From: Bacillus sp. FJAT-29790
GTDB lineage: Bacteria; Bacillota; Bacilli; Bacillales; Cytobacillaceae
Reading direction: 5' to 3'
Assembly: GCF_019039215.1 (NCBI RefSeq)
Contig: NZ_JAHNZZ010000001.1
Coordinates: forward strand, 1 to 64,000
Length of the DNA: 64,000 bases
This document shows positions 34,912 through 43,194 of the stretch, piece by piece. The position numbers and the translations under genes were made by a program. The notes beneath the pieces are model-generated. The model searched no databases. It was not told the origin of the DNA and saw nothing but the letters and a program-made list of their open reading frames with translations. Position 1 is the stretch's first letter. Each line of letters starts with the position of its first letter.

Positions 34912-35680
34912 AATCTTTAATGAAGGCACACCTGATGAGAAAATCGCCCTTCATCATATGGACTTGCATCTTAAACCTGGGGATTTTATGACCGTGATCG
35001 GAAGTAATGGGGCAGGAAAATCGACACTCATGAATCTCATTTCAGGTAAGATGATTCCTGATTTAGGTGAGGTTATCATCGACGGGAAAGACGTTACAAT
35101 GGTTAAAGAGCACAAAAGATCGAGATTGATCGGCCGGGTCTTTCAGGACCCAATGGCCGGAACTGCTCCTGCCATGACAATTGAAGAAAACCTAGCGATT
35201 GCTTTTTCAAGAACAACAACTCGCGGGTTGAAAAAGGGAGTTTCAAAAAATAGACGTGATTTCTTCCAGGAGAAACTTGAAACGCTTCATCTTGGATTGG
35301 AAAACCGTCTGCAAGCAAAGGTTGGCTTATTATCTGGTGGGGAACGGCAGGCACTCTCACTATTGATGGCGACCTTTACTGAGCCGAAAATCCTACTTCT
35401 TGATGAACACACAGCAGCCCTTGATCCGGCGCGTGCTGAGCTGATTACCGCCCTAACGAAAGAAATTGTTCAAACCTATCAGCTCACGACCTTGATGGTC
35501 ACTCATAATATGCAGCAGGCACTAGATCTCGGGAACAGGTTAATCATGATGGACAAAGGCCAGCTAATTTTCCAAGCAAATGAAGAACAAAAACAGAAAT
35601 TAACGGTTGAAAAACTGCTTGAAGAATTCCAGCGCATTCGCGGCGAGAAAATGAGCAGTGATAAGGCAGTTCTCATTTAA
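34859..35680 (+). CDS. ABC transporter ATP-binding protein
   Basis: An ATPase subunit of about 273 residues. Walker A is IGSNGAGKST, the signature is LLSGGERQALSL, Walker B is ILLLDEHTAAL, and the H-loop is MVTHN. Q-loop VFQDPMAGTAPAM is typical of the TrpZ-like group. The start is uncertain: ATG 34859, a nearby ATG 34865 and a TTG at about 34889 (after AAGTGGTGA) all lie inside the end of the permease gene, so the two genes overlap by 20-50 bp and are probably translationally coupled. Confidence 0.88.
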   Translation: MHMRKVVNILLQLKQIHKIFNEGTPDEKIALHHMDLHLKPGDFMTVIGSNGAGKSTLMNLISGKMIPDLGEVIIDGKDVTMVKEHKRSRLIGRVFQDPMAGTAPAMTIEENLAIAFSRTTTRGLKKGVSKNRRDFFQEKLETLHLGLENRLQAKVGLLSGGERQALSLLMATFTEPKILLLDEHTAALDPARAELITALTKEIVQTYQLTTLMVTHNMQQALDLGNRLIMMDKGQLIFQANEEQKQKLTVEKLLEEFQRIRGEKMSSDKAVLI

Positions 35681-35709
35681 AAACACATGGTCCCCCATGT
35701 GTTTTTTAA
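35678..35709 (+). terminator. Terminator of the ABC importer operon
   Basis: AAAAACACATGG pairs with CCATGTGTTTTTT around TCCC, starting at the stop codon. Confidence 0.88.
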
Positions 35710-35805
35710 CTTTATTCAGCAGAAGTCTTTAAACCTATAAGTGACGAGATGAATCCAAACAGGTACCCAATTCAGTGGGCGCAAATTTGCCAAGGCGAAT
35801 TTGAT
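35710..35805 (+). repeat. Family C repeat, internally deleted copy 1
   Basis: Begins CTTTATTCAGCAGAAGTC, passes CTATAAGTGACGAGATGAA and AATTCAGTGG, then jumps to the terminal palindrome CAAATTTGCC-AA-GGCGAATTTG. It ends 83 bp before the azlC start. The central part present in the longer copies (40423, 42931) is missing. Confidence 0.75.
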
Positions 35806-35887
35806 TGTTACAATATTTTACTATTTTTTGATAATCATATACATTATATCTAGAGTATTATTTAAAATTATTCGGGCGGTGAAACCA

Positions 35888-36616
35888 ATGGCAGAACTTG
35901 CAGTAAACAAACAGGCTTCTGAATTTAGGAAGGGATTACAATCGGGCATTAGCATTGCGATTGGGTACGCGCCCATTGCCTTGACTTTTGGACTCCTTGC
36001 TAAAACGACTGGGCTTTCCATTGGAGAAACAGTATTAATGAGTTTAATTGTTTTTGCAGGGGCATCTCAATATATCTCACTTAGTCTGCTCTCTCTTGGG
36101 ACCGGCGCTTTCGAGATTATTCTGACCACCTTTATTGTGAATATCAGACATTTTCTAATGTCGACAGCATTAAATGAAAAATGCGAAGAGGATCATATCG
36201 TTAATAAAGCCATCTATTCTTTTGGGTTAACAGATGAAACTTTTTCTGTTGCTGCGACACGGGAAGAATCGGTTACAGCAGGATACATGTTCGGAGTGAT
36301 CTCCATTTCGTATTCCAGCTGGGTTATTTGCTCTGGGCTTGGTCATTTAATCGGGGCTAGTCTTCCGCAGACCTTGCAGGAAAGTATGTCTGTTGCCCTT
36401 TATGCTATGTTTATCGGATTATTAGTTCCATCCATGAAAAAAAACGCCAAAGTTGTATTTCTTGCTGTTCTAGCGGCCTGCTTTAATACAATTTTTACTT
36501 TAACAAATGCTCTGTCCACCGGATGGGCGATTGTAATTGCGACGCTTCTGTCTGCTGTTATCATAGAAATAATTATTGGGCTAAAGAAAAAGCAGGGGGA
36601 GAGAGAGCATGAGTAG
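35888..36616 (+). CDS. azlC: AzlC-family branched-chain amino acid exporter, large subunit
   Basis: A 242-residue membrane protein with about 6 hydrophobic segments. KGLQSGISIAIGYAPIALTF, IVFAGASQYISLSLL and ILTTFIVNIRHFLMS are AzlC-family hallmarks. With AzlD it exports branched-chain amino acids or analogues such as azaleucine. ATG 35888 follows GGGCGGTG; the frame is open 87 bp further upstream without a ribosome site. The stop overlaps the azlD start by 8 bp. Confidence 0.9.
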   Translation: MAELAVNKQASEFRKGLQSGISIAIGYAPIALTFGLLAKTTGLSIGETVLMSLIVFAGASQYISLSLLSLGTGAFEIILTTFIVNIRHFLMSTALNEKCEEDHIVNKAIYSFGLTDETFSVAATREESVTAGYMFGVISISYSSWVICSGLGHLIGASLPQTLQESMSVALYAMFIGLLVPSMKKNAKVVFLAVLAACFNTIFTLTNALSTGWAIVIATLLSAVIIEIIIGLKKKQGEREHE

Positions 36617-36914
36617 CGAAATGATTTGGATGATTGCAGGGATGGCAGTCGTAACCTATATTCCAAGAATGCTTCCATTTGTTCTCTTTAAAGGGAAGGA
36701 AATGCCCGCTATTCTGCAAGGTGTTTTGAAAAATGTCCCTTATGCGACTTTAGGGGCGCTTATTTTTCCCGGCATATTATTTATCAATGAAGATATATGG
36801 TTTGGGCTTCTAGGGGCATTGGTTGCTTTAGTAGCCGCTTATTTGGGCGCAAATGTTATTGTTGTCGTTCTTGGTTCTATTGCGGTTTTATCAGTTTACT
36901 CAATCCTATTTTAG
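36609..36914 (+). CDS. azlD: AzlD-family transporter small subunit
   Basis: A 101-residue membrane protein with 3-4 hydrophobic segments. TYIPRMLPFVLFKGKEMP and VPYATLGALIFPGIL are the conserved AzlD segments. It is the partner of AzlC; the ATG lies within the end of azlC after GGGGGAGAGAG, indicating coupled translation. Confidence 0.9.
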   Translation: MSSEMIWMIAGMAVVTYIPRMLPFVLFKGKEMPAILQGVLKNVPYATLGALIFPGILFINEDIWFGLLGALVALVAAYLGANVIVVVLGSIAVLSVYSILF

Positions 36915-36957
36915 ATCTCGCCAAAAAAGGTCAGTTCACCTTGAGCTGGCTTTTTCG
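36915..36957 (+). terminator. Terminator after azlD
   Basis: AAAAAAGGTCAG pairs with CTGGCTTTTT (one wobble) around TTCACCTTGAG. Confidence 0.6.
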
Positions 36958-37076
36958 TCTAGCTCCAGCGCCTAGCCCCTCGAGGTCACAAGCCAATCCT
37001 GAAAGGTAGAGCTCACCTTTCCGTGAGGCTCGTCTTGTGCTTGTCGGGGCTGATCAAGGCGCTTGCGCTTTTGTTG
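36957..37076. repeat. Intergenic repeat family B, compact copy
   Basis: Starts GTCTAGCTCCAGCGCCTAG and ends AAGGCGCTTGCGCTTTT. Inside are AGGTCACAAGCCAATC and GGCTCGTCTTGTGCTTGTCG, which are inverted relative to each other, so the whole forms a long imperfect hairpin. It shares blocks with the copy at 5047-5350. Short ORFs across it are artefacts. Confidence 0.65.
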
Positions 37077-37196
37077 CGTGTAAATCCTGAAAATTGAGCA
37101 TGCTATTATGGTAAATGCGTATCAAGAATTAGTTCTAATTAATGAATTTTATACTAAACTAAATATTGAGGGGCTGTACAAAAAGGGGGAACTGCG

Positions 37197-38477
37197 ATGG
37201 CGAGAAAGATAGGCTTTTACGGTGTGATTGCCTATTGTTTATATGGGTTGTTTTTTTATTGGTACTTGTTTTATTTTGCGGATACAAATCTTCCATTTGA
37301 ATATGAGGGATCCAAGGCAGATCCAGCTACATTCCTAAATGGCAGGGAACTAATGCTTAGTGAGGAATATTCAAAGATAAGAAATATAATGTTTTTCTTA
37401 TCGACACCATTTGAATGGCTTTTATATTTGTTCATTCTGTTACTTGGCTTATCGAACGCTTTCAAAAAGTGGGCAGAGCATTCTTCGAAATATAAATTTA
37501 TCCAGACGGCTATTTACCTTATCTGGCTTTCAGTTGTTACATTTGCTGCTACATTTCCATTGAATTATATTAGTTATTCTTTATCTAAAAGCTATAATAT
37601 TTCCACGCAAAGCTTTGGCGGCTGGATGAAGGACGCGCTAATTGATTTTTGGATTAATTATGGCACGATGGTCATTATTGTTTCTATTCTCTATTGGCTA
37701 ATCAATAAAAGCAGGAAAAGATGGTGGTTTTATGCGTGGTTGTTATCTGTTCCCTTCTCCTTATTTATGATGTTTCTTCAGCCGGTTGTCATCGATCCGC
37801 TTTATAATGATTTTTATCCATTGAAAAATAAAGAACTTGAAGCGAAAATCCTAGAAATGGCAGATAGAGCAGGAATTCCGGCTGAACATGTATTTGAAGT
37901 GAATATGGCTACCAAAACAAATTCCCTTAATGCTTATGTGACCGGAATCGGATCAAATTCGAGAATTGTCCTGTGGGATACAACTTTAAATCGGTTAAGC
38001 GATGACCAGATTCTTTTTATCATGGCTCATGAAATGGGCCATTACGTTGAAAAACATATTTATTTCGGCATTGCAGGATATTTGCTTTTATCATTAGTAG
38101 GTCTTTACCTGGCTTCGAGGATTATGGAGTATGTCGTTGGCAGATGGGGAAAAGCCTTGAAAATTCCATCCGTTCATGACATCAGATCACTTCCATTATT
38201 CTTAATGATTATTTCTATGCTTTTATTTGTCTCAAGTCCACTGTCAAATTTCGTTTCCCGTTACCAGGAATCACGTGCAGACCGGTATGCCATTGAGATG
38301 ACAAAAGATTCTAATGCCGCCATACAATCGTTCCAAGAATTATCCCGAGCCGGCTTAAGCCAAGTAAATCCGCCGCTTTTAGTTAAAGTATTCCGGTATG
38401 GCCATCCAACAATGCTTGAACGTATCTCTATGCTTGAGGAATATGAAATCAAGAATCGAACAAATAAGAGCGAGTAG
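37197..38477 (+). CDS. yhfN: M48-family membrane metalloprotease, YhfN
   Basis: A 426-residue integral-membrane zinc protease of the Ste24/CaaX-protease type. The catalytic motif HEMGH (IMAHEMGHYVEKH) is present, with a third ligand in SRYQESRADRYAIEM (ExxxD). About five to six hydrophobic segments surround it. The length is the same as B. subtilis YhfN, a neighbour in the same chromosomal region. AAAGGGGGAACT precedes the ATG. Confidence 0.92.
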   Translation: MARKIGFYGVIAYCLYGLFFYWYLFYFADTNLPFEYEGSKADPATFLNGRELMLSEEYSKIRNIMFFLSTPFEWLLYLFILLLGLSNAFKKWAEHSSKYKFIQTAIYLIWLSVVTFAATFPLNYISYSLSKSYNISTQSFGGWMKDALIDFWINYGTMVIIVSILYWLINKSRKRWWFYAWLLSVPFSLFMMFLQPVVIDPLYNDFYPLKNKELEAKILEMADRAGIPAEHVFEVNMATKTNSLNAYVTGIGSNSRIVLWDTTLNRLSDDQILFIMAHEMGHYVEKHIYFGIAGYLLLSLVGLYLASRIMEYVVGRWGKALKIPSVHDIRSLPLFLMIISMLLFVSSPLSNFVSRYQESRADRYAIEMTKDSNAAIQSFQELSRAGLSQVNPPLLVKVFRYGHPTMLERISMLEEYEIKNRTNKSE

Positions 38478-38502
38478 GCCATAGGGGCTGCTCGTTTTTT
38501 TT
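38470..38502 (+). terminator. Probable terminator after yhfN
   Basis: CGAGTAG pairs with CTGCTCG (one wobble) and is followed by eight T residues. It overlaps the yhfN stop codon and abuts a MITE copy. Confidence 0.6.
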
Positions 38503-38620
38503 GCTGTTTTCTTAAAGTTTGTTGCTTTTATAATCTGAGTTGATTGGAGTCAAGTGCCCGCAGCGGAAATCAACGGGCAAACTTTGTGGGCTAAAAACAA
38601 CAATATATGCGAAAAGAGCT
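38503..38620. repeat. MITE-like element, family A copy 2 (internally deleted)
   Basis: Begins GCTGTTTTCTTAAAGTTTG and ends ATATATGCGAAAAGAGC. The core runs from GAGTTGATTGGAG straight into TCAAGTGCCCGCAGCGG, so about 110 bp of the copy-1 core is missing. Both terminal repeats are kept. Confidence 0.75.
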
Positions 38621-38641
38621 TTTTGTTGCAGAAGAAAAATG

Positions 38642-38670
38642 AAACCCCCGTCACTGAATAACGGGGGATT
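38642..38670. terminator. Bidirectional hairpin between yhfN and yhzC
   Basis: CCCCCGT pairs with ACGGGGG around CACTGAATA. On the minus strand it is followed by TTTCATTTTTC, fitting a yhzC terminator. Confidence 0.7.
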
Positions 38671-38683
38671 AAAGTGATATCAG

Positions 38684-38920
38684 CTAAGTGCCGAAACGTT
38701 TAGTCAATTCTTTATATCGATTGGTTAAGCTGATAAATACAGGTTTGTTCCCTTCATCAATGGCATCGTCGATTTCTTTCATAAGCTTCTCTTTTTCGTT
38801 TTTCAGCAACACTTCTGAAAGCATCATGTCAATGTAAAGATCTAAAACATAGGACTCTTTTAGCTTCTTTCTTTTCATTGCACTTGCTTTCATGAGTTCT
38901 GTGTAGGATTTTTCATTCAT
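38684..38920 (-). CDS. yhzC: IDEAL-domain protein, YhzC-like
   Basis: A 78-residue protein. The C-terminal half matches the IDEAL-domain pattern (KEIDDAIDEGNKPVF then ISLTNRYKEL); the N-terminal half is basic and helical (ASAMKRKKLKESYVLDLYID). It lies next to comK, as in B. subtilis. The function is not established. ATG 38920 is chosen because GAGGTGAT lies upstream; an extra GTG start 9 nt earlier is inside that site. Confidence 0.85.
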   Translation of the reverse strand: MNEKSYTELMKASAMKRKKLKESYVLDLYIDMMLSEVLLKNEKEKLMKEIDDAIDEGNKPVFISLTNRYKELTKRFGT

Positions 38921-39113
38921 GAAAATCACCTCGGATGCTTTTTACTATTATATGGAGTTACTTCAAGATATTCACCAAAACTTCATAAACTTTCTGAAAA
39001 TTTTTACTGTGTCAAAGTTGTGAATAAATTAGCAACTTTTAGAAGAAAATGAAAATTATTGGCAGAATTCTGATATGATGAAATGGCGTAACAATAGTAA
39101 AGGAGATGAATTG

Positions 39114-39689
39114 ATGAAGAGTCCAACAACAACTCCATTAATTGAGGAGTATGAAATCAATCCGAATACGATGATCATAAAGCCAGTATCTTATGGCAGC
39201 AAGATCTATTCGCAGATTTGGGAACTCGAGGATGAAGTGCTTTCCCCTTTTAAACCGATCGAAATCATTAAAAAAAGCTGCAGATATTTTGGATCGTCCT
39301 ACGAAGGGAGAAAAGAAGGGACCCGTCAATTAACAGGAATAACCCACAAAGCACCAATAACCATAGACCCCACAAACTTCATTTATTTTTTTCCAACTTC
39401 TTCAGCGAGCAATGCACAATGTATATGGATTTCATTAGAACACATCCTTTATCATCGCCGTGCCGATGCAGGAAATACACAGGTGATTTTTAAAAATAAG
39501 GAGTGCCACATCATTCCTATCTCTTACAATTCTTTCAACAACCAGCTATTACGGACAGCCCTGTTAAAGACCACTTTAAATAGCAGGCTTGAGGAATCAG
39601 AACGGAAAGCATTGTATTTCTTTAGCGGGAAAAGACATATGAATGCATCAGAGAGAGCCGGGACGTATCGAATAGGGGGGAGGGAATAG
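39114..39689 (+). CDS. comK: Competence transcription factor ComK
   Basis: A 191-residue DNA-binding activator of the competence (K-state) regulon. The N terminus IEEYEINPNTMIIKPV, the central SYEGRKEGTRQLTGITHKAP and FIYFFPTSS, and CIWISLEHI are ComK hallmarks. The length matches B. subtilis ComK (192). ATG 39114 follows AAAGGAGATGAATTG. I did not find a clear pair of K-boxes upstream. It is intact, so natural competence is possible, though late com genes are outside the window. Confidence 0.93.
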   Translation: MKSPTTTPLIEEYEINPNTMIIKPVSYGSKIYSQIWELEDEVLSPFKPIEIIKKSCRYFGSSYEGRKEGTRQLTGITHKAPITIDPTNFIYFFPTSSASNAQCIWISLEHILYHRRADAGNTQVIFKNKECHIIPISYNSFNNQLLRTALLKTTLNSRLEESERKALYFFSGKRHMNASERAGTYRIGGRE

Positions 39690-39693
39690 ATCT

Positions 39694-39737
39694 TGGCCAG
39701 AAGCATGTATTATAAGATCATGCTTCTGTTTTTTTAG
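39694..39737. terminator. Bidirectional terminator between comK and yhjD
   Basis: CAGAAGCATG pairs with CATGCTTCTG around a 11-nt loop and is followed by TTTTTTTAGG. It overlaps the yhjD stop. Confidence 0.85.
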
Positions 39738-40116
39738 GAAGCTCCATGTCGCCATCGATCATGTGCCGTTTAAATAAATAAAGCTCCAACAGCTCCTGCA
39801 CCTTATTGCGGATGCGGGGATTGAAGTAGTTATGATTTTCCTCATAGCCTTTATACAAGAATAAAAACATCGTAAAAGCTTCGTCCCGTTTCAGCTGCTG
39901 AACCTTAAGCCTGTTTTTGATCATATAACGCTTTACTTCTCCGAGTTCTTTTTGAATCATATTCATCGTTTCCTCAATCAAATTCAAGTAGGGCTGTTTA
40001 AGCTTAAAAGGGCTTTTATTAATGACAATCAGGTCACGATTTAATACAGTCAATACCATCGGTAAATAGATAGCCTGCTCCATTATGTTCCGATCTTCCT
40101 CAGGAATTCTCGTCAT
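39718..40116 (-). CDS. yhjD: YhjD-like protein
   Basis: A 132-residue helical, mostly soluble protein of the Bacillus YhjD group (120 residues in B. subtilis). It contains QAIYLPMVLTVLNRDL and IEETMNMIQKELGEVKRYMI, then EAFTMFLFLYKGYEENHNYF. No catalytic motif is recognisable. It sits in the B. subtilis order comK ... yhjD-yhjE-sipV-addB. AAGGGGG lies 10 nt before the ATG. Confidence 0.8.
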   Translation of the reverse strand: MTRIPEEDRNIMEQAIYLPMVLTVLNRDLIVINKSPFKLKQPYLNLIEETMNMIQKELGEVKRYMIKNRLKVQQLKRDEAFTMFLFLYKGYEENHNYFNPRIRNKVQELLELYLFKRHMIDGDMELPKKTEA

Positions 40117-40422
40117 AATTGCTATACCCCCTTACGAACTAAAGAACGTTTGTTCTTATATAATTTTACAGACAAAATGATTTTTGTGCAAGGGCTATTA
40201 TTTGTCGAATGTTTTTCTTCTATCGACCTCCATATACAATCCCTTTAGCGCAAAAAATTGAACCACGATATACCAACCCAATTTTCAAATATCCCTGACG
40301 GAAATAAAATGAAAATAACCGCCATGCAAGGCAAAATAAAGAACATACAATATATACCAGCCCAAAGGACGAAACCTTTTTGCTAAAGAAGTAGTCTTAT
40401 ATGGATGAAGACTATTTTCCTA

Positions 40423-40615
40423 TTAACTTTATTCAGCAGAAGTCTCTAAACGATATAAGTGGTGAGATGAATGCAAACAGGCATTCAATTCAATGGGGGT
40501 TCAAACCCTGGCTGAATAAAGTTAAGCCTCTGGCGAGCCTTTCGATTTTTTAAAGGAAATTATCGAGCAAGCTAAGATAAAAATCTGGGCGCAAATACGC
40601 CAAGGAGAATTTGAA
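40423..40615 (+). repeat. Family C repeat, full-length copy 2
   Basis: TTAACTTTATTCAGC at 40423-40437 and its perfect complement GCTGAATAAAGTTAA at 40511-40525 enclose an 73-bp interior. That interior holds the hairpin GAATGC-AAACAG-GCATTC and the palindrome GGGTT-CA-AACCC. A 90-bp tail follows with the imperfect palindrome CAAATACGCC-AA-GGAGAATTTG at its end, 22 bp before the LCP gene start. The 40117-40420 stretch upstream has no gene I can support. Confidence 0.75.
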
Positions 40616-40636
40616 TATAAAAGGAAGGATTTTTTT

Positions 40637-41572
40637 ATGAGATCTGAAAGATATCAACAGAAGAAACAAAAAAAGAAGAAATGGAAGTCAATCGTCCTCA
40701 TTCTTTTTCTGCTATGTGCGGGGACGCTCGCTTATTCCTATATACAATTTAAACAAGGTGTATCTCTATCACAAGGGAAAACGGATGTAGAAAATATCGA
40801 ATTCGAATTTCATGGAGATAAAGACCAATATGGCGGAACGAATATCCTATTGCTTGGAAGCGATGCCCGCGGAAACGAAAAATCAAGAGCAGATACAATC
40901 ATGATCGCCAGCTATCATCCAGATAAAGGCACGTATAAGTTGATCTCCATTATGAGAGATTCGTATGTGAATATACCCGGATATGGAAAAAATAAAATCA
41001 ATGCAGCTCTTGTTTTTGGCGGTCCTGAGCTGCTAAGACAGACGATTAAAGAGAACTTTGATATTGATCTTCAATACTATTCGATCGTTGATTTTAAAGG
41101 GTTTGTCCATCTGATTGATGAGGCATTTCCAAAAGGCGTAGAAGTCGATGTCGAAAAGGCAATGTCTGCTAATATTGGGGTAACATTGGAGCCGGGACTT
41201 CAAAGGCTTGATGGGGAGCATCTTCTTGGCTATGTACGGTTTCGGCATGATGCAATCGGCGATTTTGGAAGGGTTGAGCGCCAACAAAAGGTGATGAAGG
41301 AAGTGGCAAGCCAGTTCACTAACTTCCAAACGATTGCAAAGCTTCCGAAATTAGTTGGAGTCATGACCCCATTTATTAATACAAATATGGATACTACAGA
41401 TATCCTTTATATAGGAAAAGATTTAATTTCTAAAAACAGCCGTGACATCGAAACACTTCGTATTCCGGTGGATGGATCATATGAAAATCAACGGATAAGC
41501 GGGGCAGGGGCAGTACTGGCTATTAATCTTGAACAAAATAAACAGGCAATTCATGATTTTTTAGCAAAATAA
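40637..41572 (+). CDS. LytR-CpsA-Psr (LCP) family cell-wall ligase
   Basis: A 311-residue membrane-anchored LCP protein. One N-terminal membrane segment (about 16-35) is followed by the LCP domain: NILLLGSDARGNEKSRADTI (Arg/Asp residues of the polyprenyl-pyrophosphate site), MRDSYVNIPGYGKNKINAA, and GYVRFRHDAIGDFGRVERQQ. The family transfers wall teichoic acid or other glycopolymers to peptidoglycan. Which of TagT/U/V it resembles cannot be told. AAAAGGAAGG precedes the ATG. Confidence 0.92.
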   Translation: MRSERYQQKKQKKKKWKSIVLILFLLCAGTLAYSYIQFKQGVSLSQGKTDVENIEFEFHGDKDQYGGTNILLLGSDARGNEKSRADTIMIASYHPDKGTYKLISIMRDSYVNIPGYGKNKINAALVFGGPELLRQTIKENFDIDLQYYSIVDFKGFVHLIDEAFPKGVEVDVEKAMSANIGVTLEPGLQRLDGEHLLGYVRFRHDAIGDFGRVERQQKVMKEVASQFTNFQTIAKLPKLVGVMTPFINTNMDTTDILYIGKDLISKNSRDIETLRIPVDGSYENQRISGAGAVLAINLEQNKQAIHDFLAK

Positions 41573-41668
41573 AATCCTATTTATCGAAAGTAAGTGTAAA
41601 ATAAGATAGAAAGAGGTAAAGATATAGTATAGGTACGTATTAGCTTATTCGATACAAGGAGATTTCAA

Positions 41669-42295
41669 ATGGATTTTGAACTGCTCAAAGATTGGTTTAC
41701 GCTTGAAAATATCATGGGATTAATTGAAAAATACCGCACTTTTGGCCCGGTGCCGGGAATTCTGCTGCCATTAATTGAGGCATTTTTGCCTTTTCTTCCG
41801 CTATTTTTATTTGTGATGGCAAATGCAAATGCATTCGGTCTTTGGTTAGGCTTTTTGTTTTCTTGGATCGGTGCCGCTGCAGGTGCATTTATCGTCTTTT
41901 TATTAGTTCGGAAATATGGACAAAGAAGAATTCTTAAGGTTCTAAAGCGTAACTCAAAAGTTCAAAAGCTGATGAATTGGGTGGAAAGGCATGGATTTGG
42001 TCCATTATTTATTTTATTATGCCTTCCTTTCACCCCCTCAGCAGTCGTGAATATCGTAGCAGGGCTATCGAAAATCAGCATTGCCCAATATATGCTAGCC
42101 GTTGTGACAGGGAAAATGGTGATGATCTTTACGATGAGCTTTGTAGGGTATGATATTAAGTCACTTATTACACAACCAATGCGGACGGTGATCGTAGCAG
42201 TCATTATTTTTATTCTTTGGTATGTTGGAAAAAGAATAGAAATAAAAATGAATATGAACGTTGAAAAAGAAAAGAAATTTAGAAGGGCAAAATAA
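41669..42295 (+). CDS. yhjE: TVP38/DedA-like membrane protein, YhjE
   Basis: A 208-residue membrane protein of the SNARE-associated/DedA superfamily with 5-6 hydrophobic segments. LPLIEAFLPFLPLFLFVMAN, WIGAAAGAFIVFLLVRKYG and the conserved GFGPLFILLCLPFTPSAVVN (re-entrant-loop proline motif) are present. The family is implicated in lipid-carrier or phospholipid flipping. It lies directly upstream of sipV as in B. subtilis. ACAAGGAG precedes the ATG. Confidence 0.88.
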   Translation: MDFELLKDWFTLENIMGLIEKYRTFGPVPGILLPLIEAFLPFLPLFLFVMANANAFGLWLGFLFSWIGAAAGAFIVFLLVRKYGQRRILKVLKRNSKVQKLMNWVERHGFGPLFILLCLPFTPSAVVNIVAGLSKISIAQYMLAVVTGKMVMIFTMSFVGYDIKSLITQPMRTVIVAVIIFILWYVGKRIEIKMNMNVEKEKKFRRAK

Positions 42296-42328
42296 ACAGT
42301 ACCAGCAAGGAACTGGGGGAGAAGCAAT

Positions 42329-42883
42329 TTGAAAGAGGCAGTGAAAAAAGAAGGAATAGAGTGGATTAAAGCCTTTGGAATTGGGATGATCATCTTTATT
42401 TTTATACGCACATTTTTCTTTTCCAATTATATAGTTGAGGGCGAGTCGATGATGCCTACCCTTGAAAGCGGAAATAAGCTGATCGTTAATAAAATCGGGT
42501 ACCAAATTAGCGAGCTGAACCGATTTGACGTGATTGTTTTCCATCATAACAAAGAGGAAGATTTTGTAAAGAGAATCATCGGGTTGCCCGGAGATAAAGT
42601 GGAATACCGCAATGATGAGCTTTATATAAATGGAGAAAAGGTGAATGAACCATTCCTTGCAAAATATCGGAAGGAAATATTCGGAAGTAGGCTAACCGGA
42701 GATTTCACGTTAACGGAATTGACAGGTTCTGAGGTTGTGCCTGAAGGAAAGCTTTTTGTCATGGGTGATAACCGTCTCGGAAGCTGGGATAGCCGCCATT
42801 TTGGCTTTATTTCAGCCGATCAGGTAGTCGGCAAAGTAAACTTGCGATACTGGCCGATAGATGAAGTGGATGTTTCCTTCTGA
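42329..42883 (+). CDS. sipV: Type I signal peptidase
   Basis: A 184-residue membrane-bound serine/lysine protease. One N-terminal membrane segment (about 13-32) is followed by the catalytic serine in EGESMMPTL (Ser40), the catalytic lysine in DFVKRIIGLPGDKVE (Lys81), and VMGDNRLGSWDSRHFG near the C terminus. Gene order (yhjE-sip-addB) points to SipV. The start is TTG with GGGGGAG 8 nt upstream. It could also process the RsiV-like anti-sigma encoded earlier in the window, although any signal peptidase might. Confidence 0.93.
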   Translation: MKEAVKKEGIEWIKAFGIGMIIFIFIRTFFFSNYIVEGESMMPTLESGNKLIVNKIGYQISELNRFDVIVFHHNKEEDFVKRIIGLPGDKVEYRNDELYINGEKVNEPFLAKYRKEIFGSRLTGDFTLTELTGSEVVPEGKLFVMGDNRLGSWDSRHFGFISADQVVGKVNLRYWPIDEVDVSF

Positions 42884-42890
42884 AACATAT

Positions 42891-42923
42891 GATAGGACTC
42901 GATAAAATTCGGGTCCTTTTCCA
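42891..42923 (+). terminator. Terminator after sipV
   Basis: GGACTCG pairs with CGGGTCC (one wobble) around ATAAAATT and is followed by TTTTCC. Confidence 0.65.
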
Positions 42924-42930
42924 ATTGTTT

Positions 42931-43118
42931 AGCTTTATTCAGCAGAAGTCTCACTTCTATAAGTGGCGAGATGAATGCAAACAGTTATCCAATTCAGTGG
43001 GGGTTCAAACCTCGGCTGAATAAAGTTAAGCCTCCGGCGAGCCTTTCGATTTTTTAAAGGAATTTATCGAGCAAACTAAGATAAAAATCTGGGCACATTG
43101 CGCTAAGGAGAATTTGAT
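42931..43118 (+). repeat. Family C repeat, full-length copy 3
   Basis: Begins AGCTTTATTCAGCAGAAGTC. It contains the hairpin TCTCACTT-CTAT-AAGTGGCGAGA, then AATTCAGTGGGGGTTCAAAC and CTCGGCTGAATAAAGTTAAG, a conserved 60-bp tail and GCGCTAAGGAGAATTTGA at the end. It lies between the sipV terminator and addB, ending 77 bp before the addB start. Its sequence is close to copy 2 throughout. Confidence 0.75.
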
Positions 43119-43194
43119 CAATAATGAGTGGCTTCTGTGATAATATAATTTGTAGAAGATAGCATTATTTTTGAAACGGAAGAGGAGGCTGGCA

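Noticed and set aside
39000-39113. ComK K-boxes (AAAA-N5-TTTT pairs) upstream of comK
   Set aside because: AT-rich stretches are present, but no pair with proper spacing could be identified.
40240-40400. Hydrophobic minus-strand reading frame upstream of yhjD
   Set aside because: It could encode a short membrane peptide, but it lacks a start codon with a ribosome site; possibly a gene remnant.
40480-40520. tRNA-like T-arm (GGGTTCAAACCC) in family C repeats
   Set aside because: The closing stem and T-loop-like sequence recall a tRNA, but the D and anticodon arms do not fold correctly and the T-stem has mismatches.
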